A stretch of 64,000 nucleotides of DNA from Kappaphycus alvarezii (Eukaryota; Rhodophyta; Florideophyceae; Gigartinales; Solieriaceae), in NCBI GenBank assembly GCA_002205965.3, contig NADL03000698.1:1-64000 (forward strand), given 5' to 3'. A program made the position numbers and the translations under genes. Position 1 is the stretch's first letter. Each line of letters begins with the position of its first letter. The notes beneath the pieces are model-generated. The model was not told the DNA's origin. It saw only the letters and a list, made by a program, of their open reading frames with translations, and searched no databases. Of this stretch, positions 42,558 through 51,474 are shown piece after piece.

Positions 42558-43229
42558 GCCGAGCGCAAGAAACATCGTCGTTACGGCACTTGCCGCAGCG
42601 GCAGCAATGTCCAAAGAAAGAAGTTTAATGCATTCAGTACGTACTGGCTCCAATGCGGCGTGGTTGTTGGCTGGCCTCCAGCCAGTTTTCTAGCGTTTTG
42701 ACGGATTCCCGCCAATCCTTCACATTGTAGGCCTTTACCCACATCACGACATCCCTCAACGAACAGCTGACCATATTTTTCATTGATAAAACCACCCCAA
42801 ATTTTGCCCTTACTGCAACCAAAACGATATCCTTCTCTCCCCCGTCGGGATTGATACCTATGGCGCCTTGGGCGACGACGGCAAGGGTTTTTTCCGCCGC
42901 CTTGCTTCCTTCGCTGCTTCCCGTCGAGGTTCCTCCCCTCAAGAGGAGCTCCGCGACTTGGTTTCCCGTTTTTCGTTTAGTCTCCAAGGGGGGAAAATTG
43001 GTTTGGTTTACTGCGAGTAATGGAAAGGTTGGGAGTCCTCTGTATTTGTAATCAAACCATTGGCAGGACCTATATTGCAAGTGCTTGAGCGTGTGTACCA
43101 GCTAGAAAGTAGCTGGTAGACCGGTTGACAAGCAGGCTGCGTTGGAAGTGACCATCAACGCCGCGTGTCGTTAGAGGAGGATTGTCCTCACCCTGGAGTA
43201 TTGGTCCAGGGCTCAGTCTCCAAGTCTCC

Positions 43230-43356
43230 AAGGGAAAACGTTTGGGTGTTTTACTGTTGGAAGATATTTCCGACCTATCCCATGGTTTTCCAGACAACCG
43301 CAATCGACTCAAAAAGGGTATACCTACAGCGTAATGGGGAAGGAACTACTCCAAGT
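43230..43356 (+). repeat. SR1 repeat, copy 7
   Basis: GAAAACGTTTGGGTGTTTTA, AAGATATTTCCGACCTATCC, CAACCGCAATCGACTCAAAA and GTAATGGGGAAGGAACTACT follow the SR1 order. The flanks share CTCCAAG (about 43,223-43,229 and 43,350-43,356), compatible with a short target duplication inside LINE remnant 4. Confidence 0.7.
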
Positions 43357-43524
43357 AATGCAAACGCGACAGGTTTCCACCGCATCCGTAGTTAATTTAT
43401 GTATACCTCCGCACGCTTCTGTGCAACATTGTACAACCCATAAAGATTTGCCACCACCACATTATCGGAGAACTGACGCTTATAGCTCTACCTGTACTGA
43501 AATTTACCCATGATCTAGTTGTAT

Positions 43525-44235
43525 TGATAGGGGTAAATCGTCGGGAGAAGAGATACTTAGAACCAACTACCCCAAGACGGAGGTGTTGCGAGCGACAAAA
43601 GTGCTACCGTGGTATAGTTGAACAAATAAAAAGGAGTTTATATGGGAGAGAGTTTAGAGAACTACAAGCAAGCATAAAAGGAGCAGCGTCTACCACTGAT
43701 GCTCTGCGACCAGCTTAGGAAAACGTTTTCGTGGGTCTGAAGTTGACTCTCAACTTCCTACTACTCGGAGCTTGACCTGAAGTTGTCTGCCAACTTGCTT
43801 GACCTCTCAAGGAGGAAGCACTTTACTCAGCTTATATAGACTTTTCGGCTAATCCTAAAGTCTCAATCAAACATACTAAATACCATAAAACGCATTCACG
43901 GGAATCGTGTGAACCAGAGAGACCATTAGAAGATATTTCCTCAAGGTAAATATCTAGGTGCCATACCCATGCCAGCCACCCATCGGCCAGGGGTGGGAAT
44001 TGATGTGGCCATTATATAGACCTTTCAGAGTTATCACCCACAACCTAGAACTGTACTGACATCCACTATGACAGCGTGTCCTAAAATAAAAAATCAACCG
44101 ATGAATTTGCCACACTCACCCAAATTAAAAATATCTTGCAAATTCAAAAACTGTAAAAATATCTTCCCAGTTCCAATACTGTATACAATTACGGTCCTCA
44201 TCTAGATTTTTTCGTGTGCGAATTTGCGCACATCA
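43525..44235 (-). repeat. 3' LTR of copy B (711 bp)
   Basis: In plus orientation it runs from TGATAGGGGTAAATCG to GCGCACATCA. A small shared ORF-like stretch is not coding. The polypurine tract (minus strand GAGCGGGAGAGCG) adjoins it at 44,236-44,248. Confidence 0.93.
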
Positions 44236-44268
44236 CGCTCTCCCGCTCAAGACGAACGTCCCGGCTCG

Positions 44269-44712
44269 TCACTGCTCTTCTTCTGTTTCCGTTAGTGTTC
44301 GCTGTCTTATTGGTAAGATATATGGTCTCTCAAACGGGTACGAATGCAACTGATTACCAATATGATGCTCTAAAAAGTAGGTTGGCATTACTGGTACCTC
44401 ACTTTGTAGCATAGCCTCATATATTGGTTTGATAACATCGAGATGTGGTTGAATACATTCTTCTTCCGTGACTCTTCCGAATCTTCCAAGAGTGAAAAAA
44501 TATATGTGATATGCAAACTCTTCTGGAAGATGCCGGAGGAATGGATGCCGATAATAAAAGAAGACGCGCATCATCAAGAACGAATCTTCGTAAGATAAGT
44601 GCGGTCCATGTAGCGCCCTAAAACATAAACAGATGCTTATCATGAAATAAGAAATGACCTGCGCATCGTTCGCGTCCTCGGAGATATTGCGCAGCCAAAA
44701 AGATAACCTTCT
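44269..44712 (-). CDS. Post-integrase unknown domain D2 of copy B
   Basis: The ORF from 44,643 encodes 124 residues, and in the same frame similarity to D1 extends up to about 44,712 (RRLSFWLRNISEDAND). Key positions are ISICLCFRALHGPHLSYEDS, MMRVFFYYRHPF, LPEEFAYHIYFFTLGRFG, VIKPIYEAM and LHSYPFERPY. It overlaps the end of the integrase-D1 frame by about 25 bases in a different frame. No transmembrane segment or known fold is evident. It ends just upstream of the polypurine tract, so it is the last coding unit of the element. Confidence 0.65.
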   Translation of the reverse strand, partial: RRLSFWLRNISEDANDAQVISYFMISICLCFRALHGPHLSYEDSFLMMRVFFYYRHPFLRHLPEEFAYHIYFFTLGRFGRVTEEECIQPHLDVIKPIYEAMLQSEVPVMPTYFLEHHIGNQLHSYPFERPYILPIRQRTLTETEEEQ

Positions 44713-45991
44713 TCTTCCGACTGTATGCTGTGCATGGTTGTGAAGGAGAGCTAGAGATGAAGTTGTGGTGGACGGTCCCGATGAATGGCCGCGACCAGCT
44801 CCTGACGTACTGGGACCTGCACGAGGTTCTCTCGGGGACGACCGGAACCTCTTCTGGGCGGGTTGTTGTCTCCGAAGGTCCTCCTCTGGTCATCATCACT
44901 GCTTCAGGAGGATCCTCGCCGCCTCCAACGTTCCCAATTTGTGGCGAAGAAACGTAAGGTTCCCATGGAGGATACGGGACCAGTCTGTATTCCATATCCG
45001 GGGGTAAGGGGTAACCTCTCAGTCGCACATCTTGGTTGTTCTTGAGAAATACGTAAATTGGACGGATAATATTCAGATACGTTTGCGACAAGTCTCCAGC
45101 AGCTGCCATTCCATATCTTCCTATAGAGTAATGATATATTACCTCCACAAACTCTGGACCTGCTTCCGTGAACCTTCCGTTTTGGAATGAAAATAGAACT
45201 CTTATTAATAGTCGGAAATCTTCTTCAGGTAGAAATGGTCCGTTCAACGTACGGAAACATAGACATATATTAATGTAGAAATGGATGATTACGTGGAGTG
45301 CGTAGTAGTCCCGCGTAATCGAGATGATCCATTCCCAGGCCCTTTTTCCTCCCATAGGAATCATTCTATAGTTAAAGATGAGTATGCCCCGTGGTTGCGC
45401 ATAGTCCTGTGTGAGAAGGAATTCTTCAGGCCTCTGATGATAAGGGACCAGAAGACGTGCATGGATAGCCCTCCTTGATCTCTTCCCTGAGCGTGAACAG
45501 AGCTGATAGTGTCTTTCCTCCGTGACGATGCAAGGGTTCGAGTACTTGGTTTGGAAGGCCGGCCACTTCACAGCCTGCTGCATTGCTTTTCCATGTACTA
45601 CAAGTACTTTAGAGCCAACTGAAAAGGTTCTGACTGCAGTTTCTGCATCCTTGTTTCTTGTCTGTGTTAGCGCGCGGTGTGATCTCCAGCCTTCGGTGGC
45701 CAGTAGTTCAACTTCCCTACTCTCTTCATCTATAATATTTGTTTCCATGTCTCTCTGTAACATTCTAGGAGCCCTTCCGTACATTAGCTCGAATGGTGAG
45801 CGTCCATTTCTTCCTCTTCTTCGACGATAGCCGTATAGTACTTTTGGTAAGGCATCTTCACACTGGATTTCATTCTCCGACATAGTTTTCGATATTGCTC
45901 GTTTAATGGTTCCAACCATCCTCTCAGCTTTCCCGTTGGACATAAGAGCGTATACAAGAACGGTCTTCAGCTGAATCCCTTTCTCGTCCAA
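44618..45991 (-). CDS. Integrase C-terminus fused to unknown domain D1, copy B
   Basis: The open frame has 457 residues. Residues 1-80 are the end of the integrase core, with the catalytic Glu in SNGKAERMVGTIKRA (about 18-32) and RSPFELMYGRAPRM. Residues 85-200 form a basic DNA-binding-like tail (VRTFSVGSKVLVVHGK, with a KRSRRAIHAR stretch). Residues about 217-346 are domain D1 (INICLCFRTLNGPFLPEED, PEFVEVIYHYSIGRYG, IIRPIYVFL, YPPWEPY). Residues 350-430 are an acidic then Arg/Ser-rich linker. The continuous frame shows that D1 is made as part of the integrase polyprotein. D1 resembles D2; I know no matching family. Confidence 0.75.
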   Translation of the reverse strand: MDEKGIQLKTVLVYALMSNGKAERMVGTIKRAISKTMSENEIQCEDALPKVLYGYRRRRGRNGRSPFELMYGRAPRMLQRDMETNIIDEESREVELLATEGWRSHRALTQTRNKDAETAVRTFSVGSKVLVVHGKAMQQAVKWPAFQTKYSNPCIVTEERHYQLCSRSGKRSRRAIHARLLVPYHQRPEEFLLTQDYAQPRGILIFNYRMIPMGGKRAWEWIISITRDYYALHVIIHFYINICLCFRTLNGPFLPEEDFRLLIRVLFSFQNGRFTEAGPEFVEVIYHYSIGRYGMAAAGDLSQTYLNIIRPIYVFLKNNQDVRLRGYPLPPDMEYRLVPYPPWEPYVSSPQIGNVGGGEDPPEAVMMTRGGPSETTTRPEEVPVVPERTSCRSQYVRSWSRPFIGTVHHNFISSSPSQPCTAYSRKKKVIFLAAQYLRGRERCAGHFLFHDKHLFMF

Positions 45992-47094
45992 AAAATGAAG
46001 CAGTGAAGTTGCAGTAAAACAAAGGGGTTATCCGAGATTATCCTTTGTGGAAGACCAAACAGTTCAATTATTTCTTTTTCGATGAATCTCAGTACCACCT
46101 CAGCATTTGCCTCCTCAACTGCAACTGCTATTGGCCATCCAGTAAGATGTTCCACCCCTATAAGGAGATATTTGTTTCCGGAATATGTTTCCTTGAACGG
46201 GCCCGCAAAGTCAATTGAGAAGGTTTCAAAGAGAACGGAAACTGGAAAACTTAGAGTTGTCTTATACTTTCGTATTGGAGTGAAGTTTTGGCAGTTGTCG
46301 CAGCTTTTCACGAAATAATAGACGTCCTTATGGATACCGGGCCACCAGAATCTCTCAGTTACGAATTTTTTGGTTGTTTCGAGATCCCAATGCCGTAGTT
46401 CATCATGGAAAGTCCTCAAGATCTTGATTCTTTCTTTCAAAGGGGCCACTAGTCGGGGACCGGCTTTAGTGTGCCGGAAGAGTTTCCCATTCCAAAATGT
46501 AAAAGCCTTTTGATTCCTGCGTACCCAATTCCTGTGTTCAAGATCAACCTTTCTCATTTCTAGTACATCGAGGAATTTGATCAGTCCGTGAATATTAGCT
46601 TCGTACTCGTTATTGTTCGGCAACTGCAACTCGGCGACTCCGACGATGTCCTCCGAAGCCTTTTCATTTGGACTCAGTGGATCCCTCAAGCGGGATAGGT
46701 AATCGGCAGGCTGATTATTGCGTCCGGGTCTATACACAATTTTAAACCGATATTCTGCGAAAATGTCGAGCCATCGGGCCAAGCGGTGATGTACATCCTT
46801 CTTTTGGATTGCTGTCTTAAGTGCCTGGTGATCAGTTATCAAGACAAATTTCTCGAGTGATAAAAGGTATACGCGAAACTTTTTCAGCGCGAAGACGACA
46901 GCTAGCGCTTCTTTCTCGCAGCCTGAGTATCTCTTTTCCGCATCATTCAGAGTTCGACTTGCGAATTGAACAGGGTGTAGTCTTCCGTTTTCATCTTTTT
47001 GGGACAAACGGCACCCAAAGACCGTTCTGAGGCATCTGTCTCCACAACGAATGGTCTCTTGAAATCTGGGTACATGAGAACTGGGGGGACACAT
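45967..47094 (-). CDS. RNase H and integrase N-terminal half of copy B
   Basis: An open frame of 375 residues. RNase H: VQFASRTLNDAEKRYSGCEK (catalytic E region), VLITDHQALKTAIQKK (D) and YRPGRNNQPADYLSRL. The integrase zinc finger has HDELRHWDLETTKKF and FVKSCDNCQNFTP (residues about 238-285). The core has the first Asp in SIDFAGPFKETYSG and the second in RIISDN. The frame then slips near 46,030, so the residues after ISDN are not integrase-like. The catalytic Glu lies in the next ORF downstream. Confidence 0.8.
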   Translation of the reverse strand: MCPPSSHVPRFQETIRCGDRCLRTVFGCRLSQKDENGRLHPVQFASRTLNDAEKRYSGCEKEALAVVFALKKFRVYLLSLEKFVLITDHQALKTAIQKKDVHHRLARWLDIFAEYRFKIVYRPGRNNQPADYLSRLRDPLSPNEKASEDIVGVAELQLPNNNEYEANIHGLIKFLDVLEMRKVDLEHRNWVRRNQKAFTFWNGKLFRHTKAGPRLVAPLKERIKILRTFHDELRHWDLETTKKFVTERFWWPGIHKDVYYFVKSCDNCQNFTPIRKYKTTLSFPVSVLFETFSIDFAGPFKETYSGNKYLLIGVEHLTGWPIAVAVEEANAEVVLRFIEKEIIELFGLPQRIISDNPFVLLQLHCFIFWTRKGFS

Positions 47095-48157
47095 AGCTTA
47101 TCTTTAAGCTCCTGAAATGCAGTTTCCATTTCCTTGTTCCAGTAAAATTTTCCGTTCTTCGTAGTGCTGGCATGTAACGGTACTGCAGTCTCGGCGAAAT
47201 CTTTGATTAATCTTCTGTAATATGAGGCCAGTCCTAAGAAGCTTCGGACCTCCGTCTTTGAAGCGGGCCTTGGTGCCAACTTTATTTTTTTCGTTTTCTC
47301 TGGATCCACTCTAATAATCTCTTGGTCGACGATATGACCGAGTAATTGGATAGAAGTTTTCGCAAAGAAGCATTTGCTCAACTTAATTTTCAAGCTATAT
47401 TCTGATATCCTCTCCACAACTTTCCTGACGTGCGAGATGTGCTGATCCAATCTTTCTGAGAATATGACTACATCATCGATATAGACTCTTGCGAATGGAA
47501 GTCCTTTTAAACCTCGTTCATCATTCTTTGGAATGTAGCTGGTGCATTCATGAGACAAAAAGGCATCACTTCGAACCTGAAAGTACCGGCTTTGCTGGTA
47601 AAGGATGTTTTTTCCTAAACTTTTTCATCCAATGGAATCTGCCAATAGCCAGTGTAAAGGTCAATTGAGGTGAAATATCTCCCATCCTTCAGGTCCTCGA
47701 GGATCTCCTCCATGTTCGGAATCGGAAATCGATCGGGTATCATTCTCTGGTCCAGTTGTCGGTAATCGATGCAAAAACGCAGCTTTCCATCCTTCTCTGG
47801 TGCGACCACAACTGTAAACGACCATGGGGATGAAACTGGTCGAATAATATCATTTTTCAGCATACTTGTAACATATTCTGAGATAAATTGGTCATATTTT
47901 GGCGGTTGACGTCTGGGCTTGTGGTAAATCGGTTGAGTGTCGGTAAGTTCGAACGAGCGGGTAACCGGTACACTTGCTTGTCTTAAATCTGATACACTCC
48001 ATGCAATTACTTCGGAAGATGTTAACATGTCGGATAATTTCAGTGAGGCGGCGGCGGGAAGGTGCTGCACTTTTCCTTGGATTTCTGCCATTTGGCGCCC
48101 TTTTTCTTCTTGATTCTCAACCTCAATATTTTGAAGGACCTCTTCCGTCGTGCTCAA
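46947..48157 (-). pseudogene. RT of copy B
   Basis: Upstream frame 48,157-47,615 holds PIYHKPRRQPPKYDQFISEY, VVVAPEKDGKLRFCIDYRQL and FTSIDLYTGYWQIPLDEKV, then a TAG where copy A reads Lys. The next frame continues with the catalytic VYIDDVVIFSERLDQ (about 47,485-47,440) and the thumb. A one-base loss at GAGGTTTAAAAGG (copy A GAGGTTTTGAAAGG) shifts the frame before YIDD. RT would copy element RNA into cDNA in the cytoplasmic particle. Confidence 0.82.
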
Positions 48158-48344
48158 TCTTCATATATGGAATTCGACGTATTCTTATTTTCTTTGCAAA
48201 GTTAATCTTCTTTCATGCTCCGAATTCTGTCCTTTGATTCGATATCATCGCAAAAAGAAACATATTCGGGTTTCAAACTTATCCTAGAATTCCAGTCGTC
48301 ATCTGTTTCAAACCCAGAATCATAATCGTCCCATGCCATGTTCA

Positions 48345-48870
48345 TTACCCCCAAGGGTACCCTTTTCCACTTCCGAAAGTGTTCGTTGGTTCCGAATCTT
48401 CGCTGTCATAGCTAGAAGTGAAATCTTCACTGTCCGTTTCTTTTAAATCTTCAGGATGCGTGCTTTTGTCGAAATCCAGGGGCATCTTCACGGTTCTGCC
48501 GTCAATGTTAACTGAAACCATTTGATTGCCCAAGTCAATGCATGTCCCTAGCCTTTTCATTGTAGGGCAGCCAATGATTGCATCGAAAGGGAGATCAGGC
48601 ATGACAAGAAAGTCTACATTCAACTTTAGAGTCCCCAAAGAACACGGAAACATTGTCAACAGTGCCCATGCATTTTGAGACGGTTCCATCCGCTACAGTT
48701 ATTTTTCGAGTCGTTGGAGTAATGTCGAGACCTAGATCTGTCACCAAATTTCTGAAATGAGGTTTGGAACAGCACCCGAATCGAAGAGAGCCTGGGTTTT
48801 CATACCCAATACTTTGACTGGTACCAGCTTAAGACGTCTTGGTGCTGTCGAGGCCGATTGAAGAAACAGT
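48345..48870 (-). pseudogene. Aspartic protease of copy B
   Basis: The active site TQALFDSGAVPNLIS (about 48,800-48,758) contains the catalytic Asp-Ser-Gly. After a frameshift just beyond it, DLGLDITPTTRKITVADGTV and PFDAIIGCPTMKRLGTC follow, the flap and the hydrophobic-hydrophobic-Gly motif. The protease would cut the gag-pol polyprotein. An acidic linker (FTSSYDSEDSEPT) leads to RT. Confidence 0.75.
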
Positions 48871-48888
48871 TTCTTACCCTTAGCGGAC

Positions 48889-50211
48889 TTATTGACCTGA
48901 TAATTTTTTTAGTTCTTTTCTCGCATCCTCTGCGTCGCCCCTCAAAAGTTGACCAAACGTTATCCCAGTTGGGGCCGATGCAAGCTCAGCCACCAAATTG
49001 TACTCTTCACATATTCTAGTACGTCCTTCGGGATATCTTAAATTTCTTACTCTTTTTCGTCTTCTTGGCCGGAGTGACTCCCACTCCTGGAACAACTTGA
49101 TCAGACCTCTTGGTTCGAGGAGGTACAGGTGCTGGGATATGCTCCAGCATTCCATAATCTAGCCTAGGTTTCTTCGATAAAATGTTCCCTTCCCCATCCC
49201 TTTTTGTCACATTGACTTGACTAATCTCTTCAGCGATGGATACGTTACCGGCATCCGTCAACCTTTGATCCCTTCTATTTTGTAGATTTTCACCTCTGGT
49301 CCTGACTCACTCCTTGCTTCCGATAAATTTGCTCTTCTGTTGTCTTAGACCAGCAGTTACTTTCATGATGGTAACGTCCGCACTTTCCACAACGAGTGTT
49401 TCTGTGTGGATTATCAGGACACTTATTTGCAAAGTGTCCAGGCTTGTGACAGTAAGAACAGACTTCTGCGGCCTTAGGGGCCCCAGACTGGTTCTTCTTA
49501 ATGGTAAGAGTAAGGCTTTCCAACTGCGAGGTTATCATGTCAAGTCGATTATCGAATCGGGTTTCCAACCTTTCTTCCAAGTTTTTGACATCGCTCCTGA
49601 CAGATTCTAATGCCGCTGCACTAGTAGCCGGCCTTTGATAATTCTTTTCAGGATGTACGATAGACATCGATGTGCGGGTTTCCCTCGGACCTCACTCAGT
49701 GACTGAAACGTCTCCGAATTTTTGACAAATTCTACTATGGTACCCTTCAGTTCATCAAAAGTGTGAGGGCCCTTGATGAGGAGGAAATCGGATAGCCGCT
49801 TATCCCCCATAGCCGCTTACGCAGCATTCCGTACTTGGCTTGGGCGTTGAACCCAGCCTTTTCATAAAGATCACACAAGTACACCAATGAGCTTAACAAA
49901 TCGTCGAAGTTGAGCCGGGCCTCTATGGCGGTACGAATCATCTCATCTGGTTCTACCTCCTTAGCATACTCTTTCACAAGCCACTCACATACGTCACCGA
50001 AGTTACGCCCATTCCCGTTAAGAGACCACCCGTCGATAAACTTGGACTTATATTTGTGCTTTGCGTCACCATGAAGATAGGCAAAGATACTTGCGGCCTT
50101 CTCTTCATCGCCCTTCTCACGCATCACAACGTTGACATATGTATAGAGAAACTCCTCAACGTCTTCATTCTTGCCCCCTGTGAACGTTATACGAGCAGCG
50201 TTGAGATCCAT
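48889..50211 (-). pseudogene. Gag of copy B
   Basis: Gag starts MDLNAARITFTGGKNEDVEE at 50,211 and holds capsid blocks SKFIDGWSLNGNGRN and VCEWLVKEYAKEVEPDEMIR. A second frame (49,667-49,290) has two zinc knuckles, CSYCHKPGHFANKCP and CGKCGRYHHESNC, for RNA packaging. A basic segment follows at 49,261-48,889, with KKTKKSKKFK. A frameshift near 49,780 splits capsid from nucleocapsid. Confidence 0.8.
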
Positions 50212-50299
50212 GATTACAGAAAAGAAATCCCTCGAATGGTTCCCTAAGACTGCTCAACTCGAATACCTCGGGTGCAACCCCCTCCACAAGAGTACCAAA

Positions 50300-51007
50300 T
50301 GATAGGGGTAAATCGTCGGGAGAAGAGATACTTAGAACCAACTACCCCAAGACGGAGGTGTTGCGAGCGACAAAAGTGCTACCGTGGTATAGTTGAACAA
50401 ATAAAAAGGAGTGTATATGGGAGAGAGTTGAGAGAACTACAAGCAAGCATAAAAGGAGCAGCGTCTACCACTGATGCTCTGCGAAGCTTAGGAAAACGTT
50501 TTCGTGGGTCTGAAGTTGACTCTCAACTTCCTACTACTCGGAGCTTGACCTGAAGTTGTCTGCCAACTTGCTTGACCTCTCAAGGAGGAAGCACTTTACT
50601 CAGCTTATATAGACTTTTCGGCTAATCCTAAAGTCTCAATCAAACATACTAAATACCATAAAACGCATTCACGGGAATCGGTGAACCAGAGAGACCATTA
50701 GAAGATATTTCCTCAAGGTAAATATCTAGGTGCCATACCGATGCCAGCCACCCATCGGCCAGGGGTGGGAATTGATGTGGCCATTATATAGACCTTTCAG
50801 AGTTATCACCCACAACCTAGAACTGTACTGACATCCACTATGACAGCGTGTCCTAAAATAAAAAATCAACCGATGAATTTGCCACACTCACCCAAATTAA
50901 AAATATCTTGCAAATTCAAAAACTGTAAAAATATCTTCCCAGTTCCAATACTGTATACAATTACGGTCCTCATCTAGATTTTTTCGTGTGCGAATTTGCG
51001 CACATCA
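50300..51007 (-). repeat. 5' LTR of copy B (708 bp)
   Basis: It is almost identical to 43,525-44,235; differences include loss of CCA after GATGCTCTGCGA. In element orientation it starts TGATGTGCGC. The internal region follows with TTTGGTACTCTTGTGG; the TGGTACTC two bases in is the likely primer-binding site, tRNA unidentified. Confidence 0.93.
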
Positions 51008-51012
51008 TGTAT

Positions 51013-51474
51013 ATCATCAAAGTGCTAGATGCAGTGTTTTCCTCTCTAGAGTTTTTTGTGCCGAAATGCTGAATTTTAATGTTAAGCAGTGCAAGGTCGT
51101 AAATGACCGCTGATCTCCCCGTTACACTCACCCGATGGGCTCTTCCATAACCTTCTCAATACACCAATGGCAATCACCTGAAAAGCCTTGTTGAACTACT
51201 ACCCTGTCACGTCTTTTGGAGATTACAGAAAAGAGGTTTCGGAATTTGTAACGATCCATATTTTTTTGTGTAGCTCAAATTACTGTTCGCTCCCGAAAAA
51301 GTAAGCGCAGCGATGTATCGTTGAAGTCTTGTACTAAACACACACCCTTATCCCCCGCAATTTGTGTTGAACGTGTTTCATCCCATTTCATGGCGCACAT
51401 TCTATCGTCAACCGTAATAAAGATTGCTACAAATCAGTCATAACTAGGCTGCCATAAGCATTATGATGCACTAT
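51013..51474 (-). other. Interval between copy B and the nitrate transporter stop
   Basis: This 462-bp stretch is downstream of the transporter on its strand and should hold its 3' untranslated region and polyadenylation site. I see no clean AATAAA on the minus strand, and no ORF or repeat. Confidence 0.4.

Larger units (their letters stand above)
42260..43458 (+). pseudogene. LINE remnant 4: RLE and 3' end with three internal insertions
   Basis: It begins in the RLE region (VERPLLHQVPN-like, then ALRMDIYIP at about 42,340-42,366) and matches LINE remnant 2. At 42,444-42,557 a 38-bp unit is present three times. At about 42,592-42,808 an unrelated 217-bp stretch interrupts the GTYCNQNDIL segment. 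The C-terminus (GLIPMAPWATTARVFSAALL and the alternative IDTYGALGDDGKGFFRR frame) runs to about 42,988. An insertion containing an SR1 copy (about 42,989-43,356) follows. The 3' end (ACATTGTACAACC, CATAAAGATTTGCCACCACC) closes at 43,458. Confidence 0.75.
43525..51007 (-). mobile_element. Ty3/gypsy family 1, copy B (complete)
   Basis: This is a 7.5-kb element with LTRs at both ends, perfect 5-bp target duplications TGTAT (43,520-43,524 and 51,008-51,012), and gag, protease, RT, RNase H, integrase and the two extra domains. The two LTRs differ at only a handful of positions, so insertion is recent. Even so, a nonsense TAG (47,615-47,617) and several frameshifts break pol, some of which may be sequencing errors. 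The 5' LTR end lies 467 bp beyond the stop codon of the nitrate transporter, on the same strand. Confidence 0.95.

Noticed and set aside
42634-43080. 148-residue minus-strand ORF
   Set aside because: It runs antisense across LINE remnant 4 and two insertions of different origin, so it cannot be one gene.
44618-44760. Programmed frameshift between D1 and D2
   Set aside because: The frame step differs between copies A and B, so the overlap is better explained by indels than by a conserved recoding signal.
50250-50299. tRNA-like segment beside the primer-binding site of copy B
   Set aside because: GGGTGCAACCCCC looks like a T-arm, but stems and the TTCGA loop do not fit a tRNA.
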